Assembly: GCA_018287875.1 (NCBI GenBank)
Contig: JAGVVL010000002.1
Location: 4,278,001 to 4,342,000, forward strand
Length of the DNA: 64,000 bases
Source: Nigrospora sphaerica
Lineage: Eukaryota > Ascomycota > Sordariomycetes > Amphisphaeriales > Apiosporaceae
Direction: 5' to 3'
Position numbers and translations under genes: made by a program. Of this stretch, positions 23,347 through 34,372 are shown piece after piece; the stretch's first letter is position 1, and the number at the start of each line of letters is the position of its first letter. The notes beneath the pieces are model-generated. The model had not been told where the DNA came from. It did not search any database and was given only the letters and a program-made list of their open reading frames with translations.

Positions 23347-23757
23347 ACATGCAGATCAAGCCTGAGATGTAACCTCCGTGATGCGGCAACAGGACAGTGG
23401 TCGTCTGTTTCAGAGACTTGGACGGGGACGCGCTCGCTGGCTGACTGGCTGGACGGTTGCGCGCGCGCGCCCTGGCAAAGCACCACCCGTGAGCGTCCAT
23501 CGCTCGCGTCTACCCCACAGTCCGTCATTACGCATGTGTCGTCTTTCTTTGTATCGCTCCGACGCTGTCGTGGTGTTCCCGAGCCACGGCAACCAAGCAG
23601 CTTCGAGCATGGCTTGCGTGGCGCCCAGTGCCTAACTCTAACTAGTGCGTGCTACTGGGCCGGTGTGTCCAGTCACGATGCTGACCGACCATGCCGTAAG
23701 TCCCAAGGCGTCCGTCCGTCCCGGCCTCTCTTCCTGTCTTCCTCTCTTTGCCCGTCT

Positions 23758-23784
23758 GTGCCTGCCTGCCTGCCTGCCTGCCTC
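23758..23784. repeat. TGCC tetramer repeat
   Basis: About six TGCC units in a pyrimidine-rich context. Confidence 0.8.
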
Positions 23785-26740
23785 CGGCCCCGTCGAACAC
23801 GCGGTAGGTCAAGCGTCCCATGTTTTCCTGCAGGGAAAACTTCCCTCGTGCCATCGTCGGGCAGACGCTAGAGCGGCCGATGGTATGCATAAACGGGATT
23901 AGCAGCTGAGTGCCTTGGTTCTAACAGCCCTTGTGCGCTGGCAGACTTGGGTGTGACAACCATTGGACAGCAGGGCCCGGAGAGAGTGAGGCGGCCACGC
24001 CTTACCGCAACGTGAGTGGTAAGAAACCCTGGCCTGGCCCGACCACTAGGCTCACGTTCTGGCCCACACGATCCACCACCCATTGGAGCCTCCGAATACG
24101 TACAAGAGGAGACAGCCCGCGACGAGCAGCAGCGGAAGGGAAAAGCGAGATTGGGAGAGGCGTTGCCGATAGTCCATCGGGAAGTTCGACTCCCTACCCA
24201 GCCCATGGCGCGCGCGCAGCCAAGCCAGCCTCTGGGTATCACGGGACCTGAGGCCCTGCCGCCTTCAGCTACGACTACAATTAGCTAGCCAAGGGTGGCT
24301 GGCACTGACGACCACTCCGGAAGGGGACCTGATGATCCAAGCGCTTGGGCGAAGGGCCCGTAATATACATGCCGACTCGCTGCATGGGCGACTGGGCCGT
24401 GTGATAACTATCCTCCCACCCGTCGTCATACGATTAGTGCCAGTCACAGCCACAGTGGGATGGGGACGACGAAGTGCGAGATAGATTCAGCAGCCCCGGC
24501 ACGCACACCTACTGCGTATCCTACTATAGTCCACACTGGTTGGCTCGTTAGCCATTTCCCTTCCTCTGACTGATGCTGCCAATGTCGTCTCTCTCAGTGC
24601 ATTCCTACCCACTTGAGTATTTTACTTATCTGTCAAGGATACCTCTAGTGTAATTTAAAGTGCGCGCACCTCACCTACCATGTGCATAGATTATCTACCT
24701 GCCCTACCGTCAAGTGGAATTCCAGTAATGCAGCCAGGAGCAATTAAGCTTCGCAGGCGACAGGGCGCCAGACCCAGTCTCGATGATACTCCGCCCAAAT
24801 TTACATGGAACTGGTTGGATAAGTGCTAATAGCACACACCCCCTCTACTGCATGGACTCGGCAACGGCGCCCTCGAATCCCGGTGAGCCAGCATACGCAA
24901 ATTACACATCGCTTTCCCGTTACGACGCTCACCGTCGCGAGATACCATCTCGGCAATTGAGTCAGGTCACGCCGATGCCTCCTTCGGATCAGCGAGCACT
25001 CGGTCCACAAACGGCATATCCACCGTATCTCCTCGGCGAGGGAGCAAACGTCCGCGTTCTGGACACTCCGACCAGCGCGCCGCCTTCACGGCGACGTTGT
25101 GCCGGCTACGGCCGCCAACAGAGGCGACGACGGCACCGCGCGGGCCCTTTGCCGGGCCGCTCCAAGCCATCGCGTCATCTCTTCCGACCTGTCGGAAATT
25201 CTGCCGCCAGCCGTCGCCATCCGGGGGTGCCCGTTTCGCCATGAAGACCAGGCTGGTTGCCTGCCACAGCCGACGATCGAGGCGCAGGGGGAGGCGCCTG
25301 GCCCGGGCTCTCTGGGGCGCAGGATCTGCAAACATTCGGTATACGTTGATTACCCTCACCATTATTGAAGCGCGGGCCGAGGCCTGGGGGCTTGAGGTGA
25401 CGGAATCATCATGATCTAGGCTTGACGTAAGTTGTGTGATGAGGCACCGTCGTCACAGACGAGCTGCCTGCCACTACCGCCTTCTGGAACGTGGTAGGGA
25501 TGATGCTGCTGCCCGGTGCCTTGGTGTCACGGCGCCTGTACGTAAAGGGGGGAGGAGGAGGAAGGGGGGACTCATGCCATTGCACACGCATGGTCAGCAC
25601 ACGATGTGCGGCCACGCCAGAAATCCCTCCGGTCTGCTATATCGGACGAGAAACGGTCCCGGAGGCCCCGCTGGCGTAGCAAGTATGGATAGATGCAGTG
25701 GCTGTAGGAGTGGCGGCCGGTACGATGCATCAGACCGACAACCGGCCGGCGGGAATGGACGACGCCGCCGTGCTGACCGCCCGACGCTGGCGAGTTGGAC
25801 GCCTCAACGGCACGAGAAGTAGTCCCGATCGTCGTCTTTGCATGGAACGTGACAGTCCCTACGGCAAAAAACGCCGGATCCTTGCTTGCCGACCAACATG
25901 GGAAACAAACACAGTCCCAGTGACCACCGGACGGTCTTTACCGTGGCCCCGGCGGTGTACACCGGCGGCCTGCGTAGATGACGGTTGGGAAGAGAACCGG
26001 GGAAAGAGAGAAAGGGGGGCGGGAGCGGTTCGATAGTAGCGGCCGTGGGACAAAAGAACGTTACCTTCTGTCGTAGATGGGAACATTGTGTGACATCCCA
26101 TGGGATGGAAAGTCTGGGATTGTCGTCAACGTTGCCTACTACCACAATACGATGCAGGTTCGCCGTCGCTCCACTGCGGCCCCCAGAAGGAACAAACCTC
26201 TTCCCCGCCTGGAAGCTCTGCGAGAGCGAGGGGATCGTGGGACGGCGTTGACAGTCGCGTATGGTACCTTGGAGGACTTCTCTTCATCGTATCCGAGATC
26301 CGACTGTTGCTTCCACGGCCGCGCCGGAGCGTTCCGGGCATAATTATCGGCCAGTGCCTCTGCTAACCCGGCCTGTTCTTTTCTTCCTGCCAGATACCTA
26401 CTTATGCATTCATGCGGTGACAACGTTACTTTTCTCCGGCAGTACCGTTGCGCCCCGTCTTCCATCGAGCGGTGGCACACCACGAAGCGCCACTGTTTAT
26501 GGCTCTCGCCTAAGATGGGTACTGCGGTAGAGCCGAGGTCAGAAGGCTGCTAAGAGGCCTGACGCAACAGGAGGCCCGTCTGTTTCGTTTACGCGAAGCT
26601 GAGTGCCGGCGCGGACCACTATGCAGGTGATTGTCGACGCGCGGAATGCCGGATTCTCAGTCAGGTAATGTATAGTACGTGTAGTGGTTAAAGTCGTCAG
26701 TGGTCAAGCGGGAGCTAGTAGTAGTTCACAGTAGATGTGA

Positions 26741-26769
26741 AGGAGGAGGGGGAGGAGGGGGAGGAGGGG
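26741..26769. repeat. Purine-only GGAGGAGGGG repeat
   Basis: An almost pure purine run with GGAGGGG units. Such a run could form triplex or quadruplex structures; that is inference. Confidence 0.75.
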
Positions 26770-27054
26770 CAGATGTTAAGCTCCAAAAAGAGCCCATCCC
26801 ATGTTCGGTAAAAGCGGTACTGGTAGCGCTCCATCATGCCACATTGCCATCTGCAGCGCTCTTCTCCACGCTTGCCGGATCCCCAATCCACGTTAGCTGT
26901 TTGACCTCGACAACATCCATACACACCTTACCTACATATTGTTGGCAGCGTGGTATACCATCTGCTTGCATAGGCACAACACCGCCCATCGTCGCCGGGT
27001 CTGACCAGCCACCGGAGCCCAGCTCATACCGTATCCCATGGAGTAGAGCGCCCG

Positions 27055-27079
27055 TGACGCCCGTGACGCCAGTGACGCC
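27055..27079. promoter_or_regulatory. Triple TGACGCC motif in the yos9 leader
   Basis: TGACGCC occurs at 27055, 27064 and 27073, exactly 9 bp apart, ending 37 bp before the yos9 start codon. TGACG is the half-site of many bZIP factors. For an ER-quality-control gene the unfolded-protein-response factor HacA/Hac1 is a natural candidate, but that link is inferred. Confidence 0.4.
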
Positions 27080-27116
27080 CGCGTGAAGCCCGACACAGCA
27101 TACAGTTCGCGTCAGC

Positions 27117-28694
27117 ATGCGCCCTTCCGCCTTCGCACTGCTTCTGGCCGGCCTGCAGCACGGCCAGGCTCGCCAGCCCGGCTTCAGCATTCACCACGAC
27201 CTCCTGGCCTACCCTCAAGTGCGTCCTTCTCCCCCGGGTCTCCCGGACGACCTCGGGGCCCAAGCTACCCGCCGGCGCGCGTACGAGCACACGCGAAGTC
27301 GTCTTTGCTAACATACCAGCTGTCAGTTTGAGGTTGTCTTGTCGGAAGCCTTCATCTCCGAGGCCGAGGCGAAAAGTCTGCTCGAAGCGGCCCATCCCGA
27401 ATACCAAGCCGACTTCGCCAACGGCAACGATGTCACCTCCAAAGTTCGTCCGGCCGGCGGCGGCGAGGACGACGAGCCCCCCAAGATCACTGAGACATAC
27501 GAAGTCATGAACATGAACGCGCGACGCTATCTGTGCTCCATTCCCATCATCGAGGCGCCGCCTGCCCCCAACAAGACGGCCACCGAACTGGCCAAAGCCG
27601 AGGAGGCACGCGAGCTGGCGCGCGCATCCACCCACGGCTGGGAGCTGGTCAACGGGCTCGACGGTACTTGCCTATACTACGTGTCGGGATGGTGGAGCTA
27701 TAGCTTCTGCTACGGCCAAGACGTCGTGCAGTTCCATGCAATGCCTAATCGCGGTGGCCCTCCGGTCCGAGATCCCCATAGCCAGGAGTACGTCCTTGGC
27801 CGAGTTAAGAACGCCAAATCCTCCTCGCCCCCCAAGCGATCGCGCGGTGGAAAGGCCGCCACTCCCCCGCCCGCCGATAACCAGCCTAAGGATGCCTCGC
27901 CCGCGCCGCCGAACACGGAGCTTCAGGTCAAGGGCGACCAGCGCTACCTGGTCCAGCGGCTCGAGGATGGCACCATTTGCGACCTGACGAACCGGCCCCG
28001 CACCATCGAGATCCAATACCACTGCAGCCCGGGTGCCTCCCAAGACCGCATCGGCTGGATCAAAGAGGTCACGACCTGTGCCTACCTGATGCTGGTCAAC
28101 ACGCCGCGTCTGTGCTCCGATGTCGCCTTCCTGCCCCCCCAGGAGACCCGCGCCGATACCATTTCGTGCCGAGCCATCGTCCTCGAATCCGAACAGGCCG
28201 CATGGCACGCGCAAAAGGCGCTCGAGGCCGAGGCGGCCATGGTGGGGCACCAGCAGCAGCGGCAGCAAAAGGAGACGCAGCACAAAGGTCCGGTGACGGT
28301 GGGGGGGATCGTCGTTGGTGGGCGACAGCTGTTGGGTAGTGGCGAGGACGGAAAGGAGCCCGCGGTACTGGCGGCCCCGAAGAGCTACAAGGGGGACGGC
28401 ACCTTTGTCGAGGTTGTGGCCTTCGGGGGCGGCAAGGGTGACGAGAGCTTCGAGGTGCTGAGCGACGAGGAACTGGAGCAGCTGGCGTTGAGCCCCGAAG
28501 TCGTCGAGGAGCTCAAGAGAAAGTTGCAGGAGGTGGCTGGCGACAAGGGCTGGAAGCTCGAAGTCGTGGACGAGCCTGGCCAAATCCGGGAAATCCGGGG
28601 GGTAATCGACGAGGATGACGACGGCCAGGAGGGCGACCGCGAAGGCGATGATAAAGGTGGCAGTCAGGAGACCTTCTTCAGAGAGGAGTTGTAG
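27117..28694 (+). CDS. yos9: ER quality-control lectin Yos9/OS-9
   Basis: Lumenal ER lectin that reads trimmed N-glycans on misfolded glycoproteins and hands them to the Hrd1 ubiquitin-ligase complex for ER-associated degradation. Two exons, 27117-27218 and 27327-28694, join over a 108-bp intron (GTGCGT donor, GCTAAC branch), giving 489 residues. A signal peptide comes first, followed by PQFEVVLSEAF, the typical OS-9 start. The MRH (mannose-6-phosphate receptor homology) domain spans about 100-270, with Cys104, Cys149 and Cys162, the run GWWSYSFCYG then VVQFH, and later RTIEIQYHC and KEVTTCAY, which carry the expected Arg, Glu and Tyr sugar contacts. A charged low-complexity tail ends in REEL, an HDEL-like ER-retrieval signal. 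Length and order fit fungal Yos9. Confidence 0.95.
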
Positions 28695-31600
28695 ATAGTG
28701 TTGTACGGGCATGGCGAGGCGTTTACAAGGCACAATGGATCATTAACCACCCCAACGACTACAAGGAGGCGCAACGATAATCTCCTACGGACCTCTCCTT
28801 TCAACACCCACGCTCTCCCCACTCCCACTCCCGCCCCTTCTCTTTTGTTTCGCCCTATGAACTGGATTGCTTCTGGCCAGTCGTACGTACCCGCGCTTGA
28901 GCCGGGCTTGGTACGCGGGGCCGCAGTCTTCATTCCTGCTTCGCTTGAAGCTCTTATCGGCCCGTGGCCGTCATTCGTACATTCCAATTTCTTCTTGGCA
29001 CCGGAAAAGGACGTGCCTTTGATGGGACGACTGGCACCAGCTTGTGGCATGGAAGGGTTGACTACAAATGCCTATTCGGGGCCCCTGGGGGTTTCTCTCG
29101 CCCTGGCATAGCAATAGCACATACGGAGCAGAGATTCAGGCAAGGCCATGCGCTCCCCACCCCCCCGAACACTTGCCAGCAGGGCAGGGGACCGTTCCCC
29201 GTGTATGCGTTCTTGGATCCTTCGCCCAGTCCACCCCAACCTTGATAGGCACTACGCCACGTTGTCGTGAACCGGGCCTCGGACGGGCCTCAGACTGCCT
29301 CTTCGTACTGTACTTCTGTTTGTGCCGGACAGCACGGCTGGTCTTCCGTCCGGCGGAGGGCGGAGAGGATGCGACGGCCTACACCGGATAGTGAGGCGGC
29401 TGTTGGACATTGCGGGACGGTTTGGCTGGTGTGATGCAACGGATTATCGACCAGCAGCCATTATGTATGGTGGCAGGGCAAGCGGGGAAGAGGGCGCGCC
29501 AGAAGGTCGCGCAATCCACCAGACACCTCCTGTGCGTGGTTGCCACCTAGTCCTGACGCGTCGTCGCCGCCTCGGCACAGAAGGGCGACGCGGTCGCGTG
29601 AAGACATGCGCCGGAGGATGCAGGATGACTTGTCCTCTCTGGCTCTGACGGTGGTGTCCCCCGGCACAGCATACGCCGGCAGCCCGCGCACCGCGTGCCC
29701 CGTAAAGTCAGATACAGACAAGCCGACCGAACCGGATGACGATGTCGGTGGGAGCCCCCCCCCCCAATGGAAGCACTAGCCTTCTTTGAGCCTTTTTCTT
29801 GCCGGAGCGTTGTTTGATCGCTTCTCGCGGGCAATACGGGGGGCCAAGACGACGACATTTTCACGAAGACGCTCGTGGTCTCCTCAGCCCGGAACGACGC
29901 ATGCCGACGCATACGGGCCGAAAGGCCCTGTCGTAACACGTCTGTGTGGCCGCCGGGGCCGGCTCGGCATCCGCATTCGTGTCAGAGAGTGGGCATTGGC
30001 GCCGAAAGGCCTTGGCTCCGCTCAGCAACAGGTCTAGCAGGGTGAAGCAAGATAACCGCCGAGGCGGTGCAGATTGCCGGCAGCGACCGAGTTGGTGGAG
30101 GATGGGAAATTGTTGCTGCTTGCTTCCCGATTCCCCGGGTAGTGTCTCGTGTCATCTGGATCGGGTGGTACGACGTGAGGGACGGGGCCGAAAGGCTGAG
30201 TGATTAGGTAGGGAGGTAGGTATACACGCCCTCTTCCTAGCTAGGGTGCCACTCTGACTCCCTTTCCCTCCCAGGCGGACCATCGCGGAGCCTGCCGATG
30301 CCGCCCGTGGTGGCCCGTTGCGACGTGGACCGCAAGGCAAACGCAATCTCGCCAGTCCGGCCCGCGGAAAGGATGGCCCGCGAAACACGGGCATGGTGGC
30401 TATCGCCCAGGCTTGGACGCAAAAGGGGCAGGCGGCTGCCACGCCGCAGGGTTGATGCCAGCTTGGCTGCTCGATATGAGCAATGGAGCCGATACTGGTG
30501 GGGTTCTTGTGGTTCTGCCTCCCCAAGGCCGGCCCACCCCATAAGCCCACCACCCGATGGATGCGTCGCGCCCGCAACCGCGCCCTCGTCCCCACGGGCC
30601 GCCTGCGACCGACTAGAGAACCCCCCGAGTGGGCGGCGGGAGGCTCGTCGGGCGCGTCGTGCCGGGCCTGACGACGGTCGCGCGCAAGGGCCGGCGAGCG
30701 AGAAGCGGGCGACGGGTACGGGCGCACACTCGGGGGCACGCGGACGCGCGGAGCAGCGGCGAGGGTGAGCGCTCGGGACGCCACGCGAGGCGAGGAGAGA
30801 AGAGATTTTCTTTTGTTCCAAGCCGGTCGGAACAGCCCACACTCAGCCCTTCCTCCCGTCCCTTTCGGCCCACTGGAATCGCAACATCAGGAGGTCCCCA
30901 TTGGGGCAGCCGAGGCGGGTTGCCGAGTTGGGTAACGACGGCCGCGGCCGTTGGCCCATGCCCGGTGATTGGCCTTTTCTTTTTTGGAACATGGCGACAC
31001 ACACAGGCGCCGAGAGGAGGGGGCGCCGGATGGGGTCGCCATTGCATGATGACTGCTTGCGCCGAAACTCGGGTATATCTTTGCTTACTTATGTAGTAGA
31101 TAGGCGTGCAGTGCATGTACGCATGCACTAGTTCGTCTCGGAGGCGATTCTTTGCATCATCTCCGCAAGGGCTTTCATTGGGGAGGGGGGCGAAGAAGAG
31201 GTATACAGTAAAACTCCAGCTCTCTCACAACCCCCGCTGCCCCGCATACTCCCCAAAGTGGGTTGGGGACAAGATCCATCAACAAACCCCCCCGGTCCGG
31301 TCCCAGGCCGGTCCAGCCCCAAAGTCCCCAGTTTCCCAGTCGCTCTCACCCTCCCTCAGGCCTAGCCGTTCCGTCCGTCGGTCTCCCTGGCTCGCCTGGT
31401 CACCTATGGAGTTAGGTAAAACTACTTACTTTAGCTAACTCGCCTGGGTAGTCTGTCAAGTCAGGCTGGAGGGTAGGGTTGTCCGTCAGCTCTCGCTCTC
31501 GCTCCCTTTACGAGCCCTCCTCTTCCCGCCCTCTCCTGCTCGGCTTCGTCATGTCAACCGTTCTCCCAAGAGCGCGTAGCTGGGGTGGAGATGATCATCT

Positions 31601-31716
31601 TCCACTTCTGTCGCGGTATTCTTCGCTCTGTCTCTCTTGTCTGCCCAAACCGCCGCGACTAGTCGGCCTTGTGTCGTACCCACCCTGTTGACCAAGCCTC
31701 CTATGTGTTGGACGCC
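28695..31716. other. Intergenic upstream of the Zn2Cys6 gene
   Basis: About 3 kb without a supportable gene. It contains the 3' flank of yos9 and the upstream region of the Zn2Cys6 regulator, including a pyrimidine-rich leader around 31470-31700. Overlapping open frames around 30150-31130 on both strands have biased Arg/Pro/Gly composition typical of GC-rich non-coding DNA. Confidence 0.55.
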
Positions 31717-34372
31717 ATGCAGAGCTCCCAAAGCCCGGTTGAGCCGGCCAAGGTCAAGTCCGAGGCCGACCTAGACATCGCCGGATTTGCCCGGCTGAAG
31801 ACCTCCACTGCCACCGCGAAGCGGACCGTTTGCGATCATTGCCGCCGCCGAAGTGCGTGACCTCTTGCTTTTCCTCACCGCCGCTTTCCCTCTTCCTCCT
31901 CCTTCTTACCCACCGCTTGACGTCGTCGTCGTCGTCTTCTTCTTCTTCCTCTCCCGGCTTTCCTGCCCCTCCCCGCCCTCTGTTTTCTCTGCCTCCTTTC
32001 CCTTCGGGCTGCCGGGGGCGCCCCCGTTCTTCGGCGCCCGGGAAGCGGTCGGCGGCCCGCGCTTGCGCGATGTACATGCCCCGGACCTGTCGGACTCTCA
32101 AAAGACGACACCGGCGCTAACGAAGCCGTTAGGAATACGGTGCGACGGCCAGTTCCCCTGCCAGCAGTGCGCCGCTGCCGCGCTCGCTTGCAAGAGGGAT
32201 CATGTGCCCAAGAAGCGAGGCCCCAAACGTGGCCACGGCCGCGTCATAAATGAGCTCCGTGCCCAGGAGACCAAGGCCGCCCGGGAAGCGGGCAGTGCCA
32301 GTGCATCCGAGTATGTCTTCCCGCCCCGTGAGCTGTCGGGTCGTACTGAGCCTGGCGCCAGCATCGACGCGGATGCTTTCCAGTCGGCCGCCACCTCGGC
32401 CGCCACCTCGGCCACCACCTCGGCCGCCCCGTCGCCGCCTGCCCAGCCCTTCATCCCCTGGACTGCTGTCGCTTCGGACCCGCGCAATGCCGCCGAGCCG
32501 CAGAGTCCGTTTACGTGTGACGCCTTTCGGCCGAACCAGCCCAACTACCTGTGCCTCGTACCGCGCTGCGTGGACCTGTACGATGAGCACATCTATCCCA
32601 TAATGCCCCTGGTGCACATACCCACCGTCCGCGTCACCATCACGCGTCCCATGACCTCGTCGGAGAAGAACCTCGTTTACGCCCTCTGCGCACTTACCGC
32701 CTTCCACATGGCCGGAAAGTCGCTTTCGGAGCCCGGCAACCCGCCCTGGGACCGGGTCGGCCGCTTTTTCCTCGACGAGTGCATCTCGGTGCGCCAGTCG
32801 TACGACTTCCTCGACGACACCTCGCTCCGGGCGGTGACGTCCTCGTTCTGGCTCAGCACCAGCTTCTTCGAGATCAACCAGAGCCGGAAGTCCTGGTACT
32901 ACCTGCGCGAGGCCCTGACGCTGGCCATCGACCTCGGCCTGCACGACGACGCCACCTACGTCGGCCTCTCGCAGCAGGACAAGCTGTGCCGGCAGCGCGT
33001 CTTCTGGATCCTGTTCGTCACGGAGCGCAGCTTTGCCATCTTGCGCAACAAGCCGCTCACGCTGCGGAAGACGCCGAGCCTCCCGACGACCAAGCACAGC
33101 TACGAGGCGCCCGAGATCCACGCCGGTTTCCTCAAGCTCGTCAGCAGCTACGTGCCGCTGGACGAAAGCTTTGTCAACGCCTGGAACGACGGCAGCGACC
33201 CGCGCGTCTCGGCCACGACCTATCTGAATCTCCAGCACATTTTGGCCCAGCCGCTCGACTTCCTGCGCCGGAAGAGCCCCTCGCCGCCGGCGGCGCTGCC
33301 CTCCTCCTCGGTGGAGTTGACGAGTGCCGACGATGAGGAGCCCAGCCCGACGGATATACAGAAAGCCGACCTGTTGATGACACAACAGTGGCTCCGTCTC
33401 ATAGTGTGGCAATCGTCATTTCGCCAGGGCCTGCTCTCGACCGCAGCGCCGCACGAGAGCTTTGCCTTCGCCTTTCCCCTGACCATAGCGCGGGACACGG
33501 CTGCCATCTTGCAGTCGTTGCCGAGCAAGGCCGTCGAGGTGCACGGCATGGGCATTTTCGAGAAGATTTTCGAAATCGGCACGTGGTGCGTCAACGTGCT
33601 CGGGGCCTACAACTCCAACAGCGCGAGCCCTTCGGGGCGCCCGTTCGGCGGGGCCATGGACGGCCCCGTCGCCAGCGATATGGACTTCGTGGGGGGCGAG
33701 CTGGGCCTGTTCGGGCCGAGTGGGCGAGCGAGCGCCGTCTTGGACCCATTGGAGTTCTTTGTCAAAACGCTGAGCGCCAGCCCGAACAGCAAGACCATGT
33801 ACGCGGACAAGCTCCTCATGTTCGCGGGCGAGACGCCCGGCGGCATGCGGACCAGCCTCAGTCCCGCACTCTCGTTGTCCGCCTTCCCCAGGCCGGCCTG
33901 GCGTGGTAGCGTCGGGAGCAGCAGCAGCGGCGGCGGCCTGCTGGGTGGGCTTGCCGAGGAACGCGACGGCGAGGAGGCCGGCAATACGTACCCCCGCGCC
34001 ACGGACGGCACCATGGCAAACAGCCACTGCACCGACCTGGATGCGAGACCGGGCCTGCCAAACCACAGCGCCCATCACGGTCTGGTGCTGGACATCACGG
34101 GGACCAGGCCGCGGGGCTCGATCTACAGCATATCGGACGGCCCCTGGTCGGCTGGTTTATCCACGGCCTTTTCGGAGCTGAGCAGCGCCGACTACGGGCT
34201 CAGTACCGGGTCCATGTACGGCGATGGCCCCAGGTCATCAATATCGATGGGGAACAGCGCTTTCATGGCGGAACCATTATATACAAAGACCGAGGACGCG
34301 GACGGAATCCCGGGGGCCGCCGGTACAGGCGACAGGGATAGGTCAGCAGATAGGCTAATGGGCACATGGTAG
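31717..34372 (+). CDS. Zn2Cys6 fungal transcription factor
   Basis: Nuclear regulator of the Gal4 type. Two exons, 31717-31852 and 32133-34372, join in frame over a 280-bp intron that splits the zinc cluster, giving 791 residues. The six cysteines are C39-x2-C42-x6-C49-x5-C55-x2-C58-x6-C65, a perfect Zn2Cys6 cluster, followed by a basic linker (KKRGPKRGHGRV). The fungal-specific middle homology region spans roughly 160-560 (YDEHIYPIMPLVHIPT, then WILFVTERSFAI). The C-terminus is Ser/Gly-rich. The linker and middle region recall fungal regulators of sugar or maltose use, but this is a resemblance only. The intron has a GCTAAC branch point; reading through it would lose cysteines 3-6. The frame is open about 16 codons upstream, but the ATG at 31717 suits the domain spacing. 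Confidence 0.92.

Larger units (their letters stand above)
19889..27116. other. Long gene-empty region with microsatellites
   Basis: About 7.2 kb between two genes that read away from each other (C2H2 factor to the left, yos9 to the right). No open frame resembles a protein family or joins by plausible introns to one that does. Simple repeats are frequent: CG at 20945, GGAT/GGCT at 22183, AG at 22459, CCCTG at 23297, TGCC at 23758 and GGAGGGG at 26741. Long 5' leaders or non-coding RNAs could lie here but cannot be shown from sequence. Confidence 0.55.
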
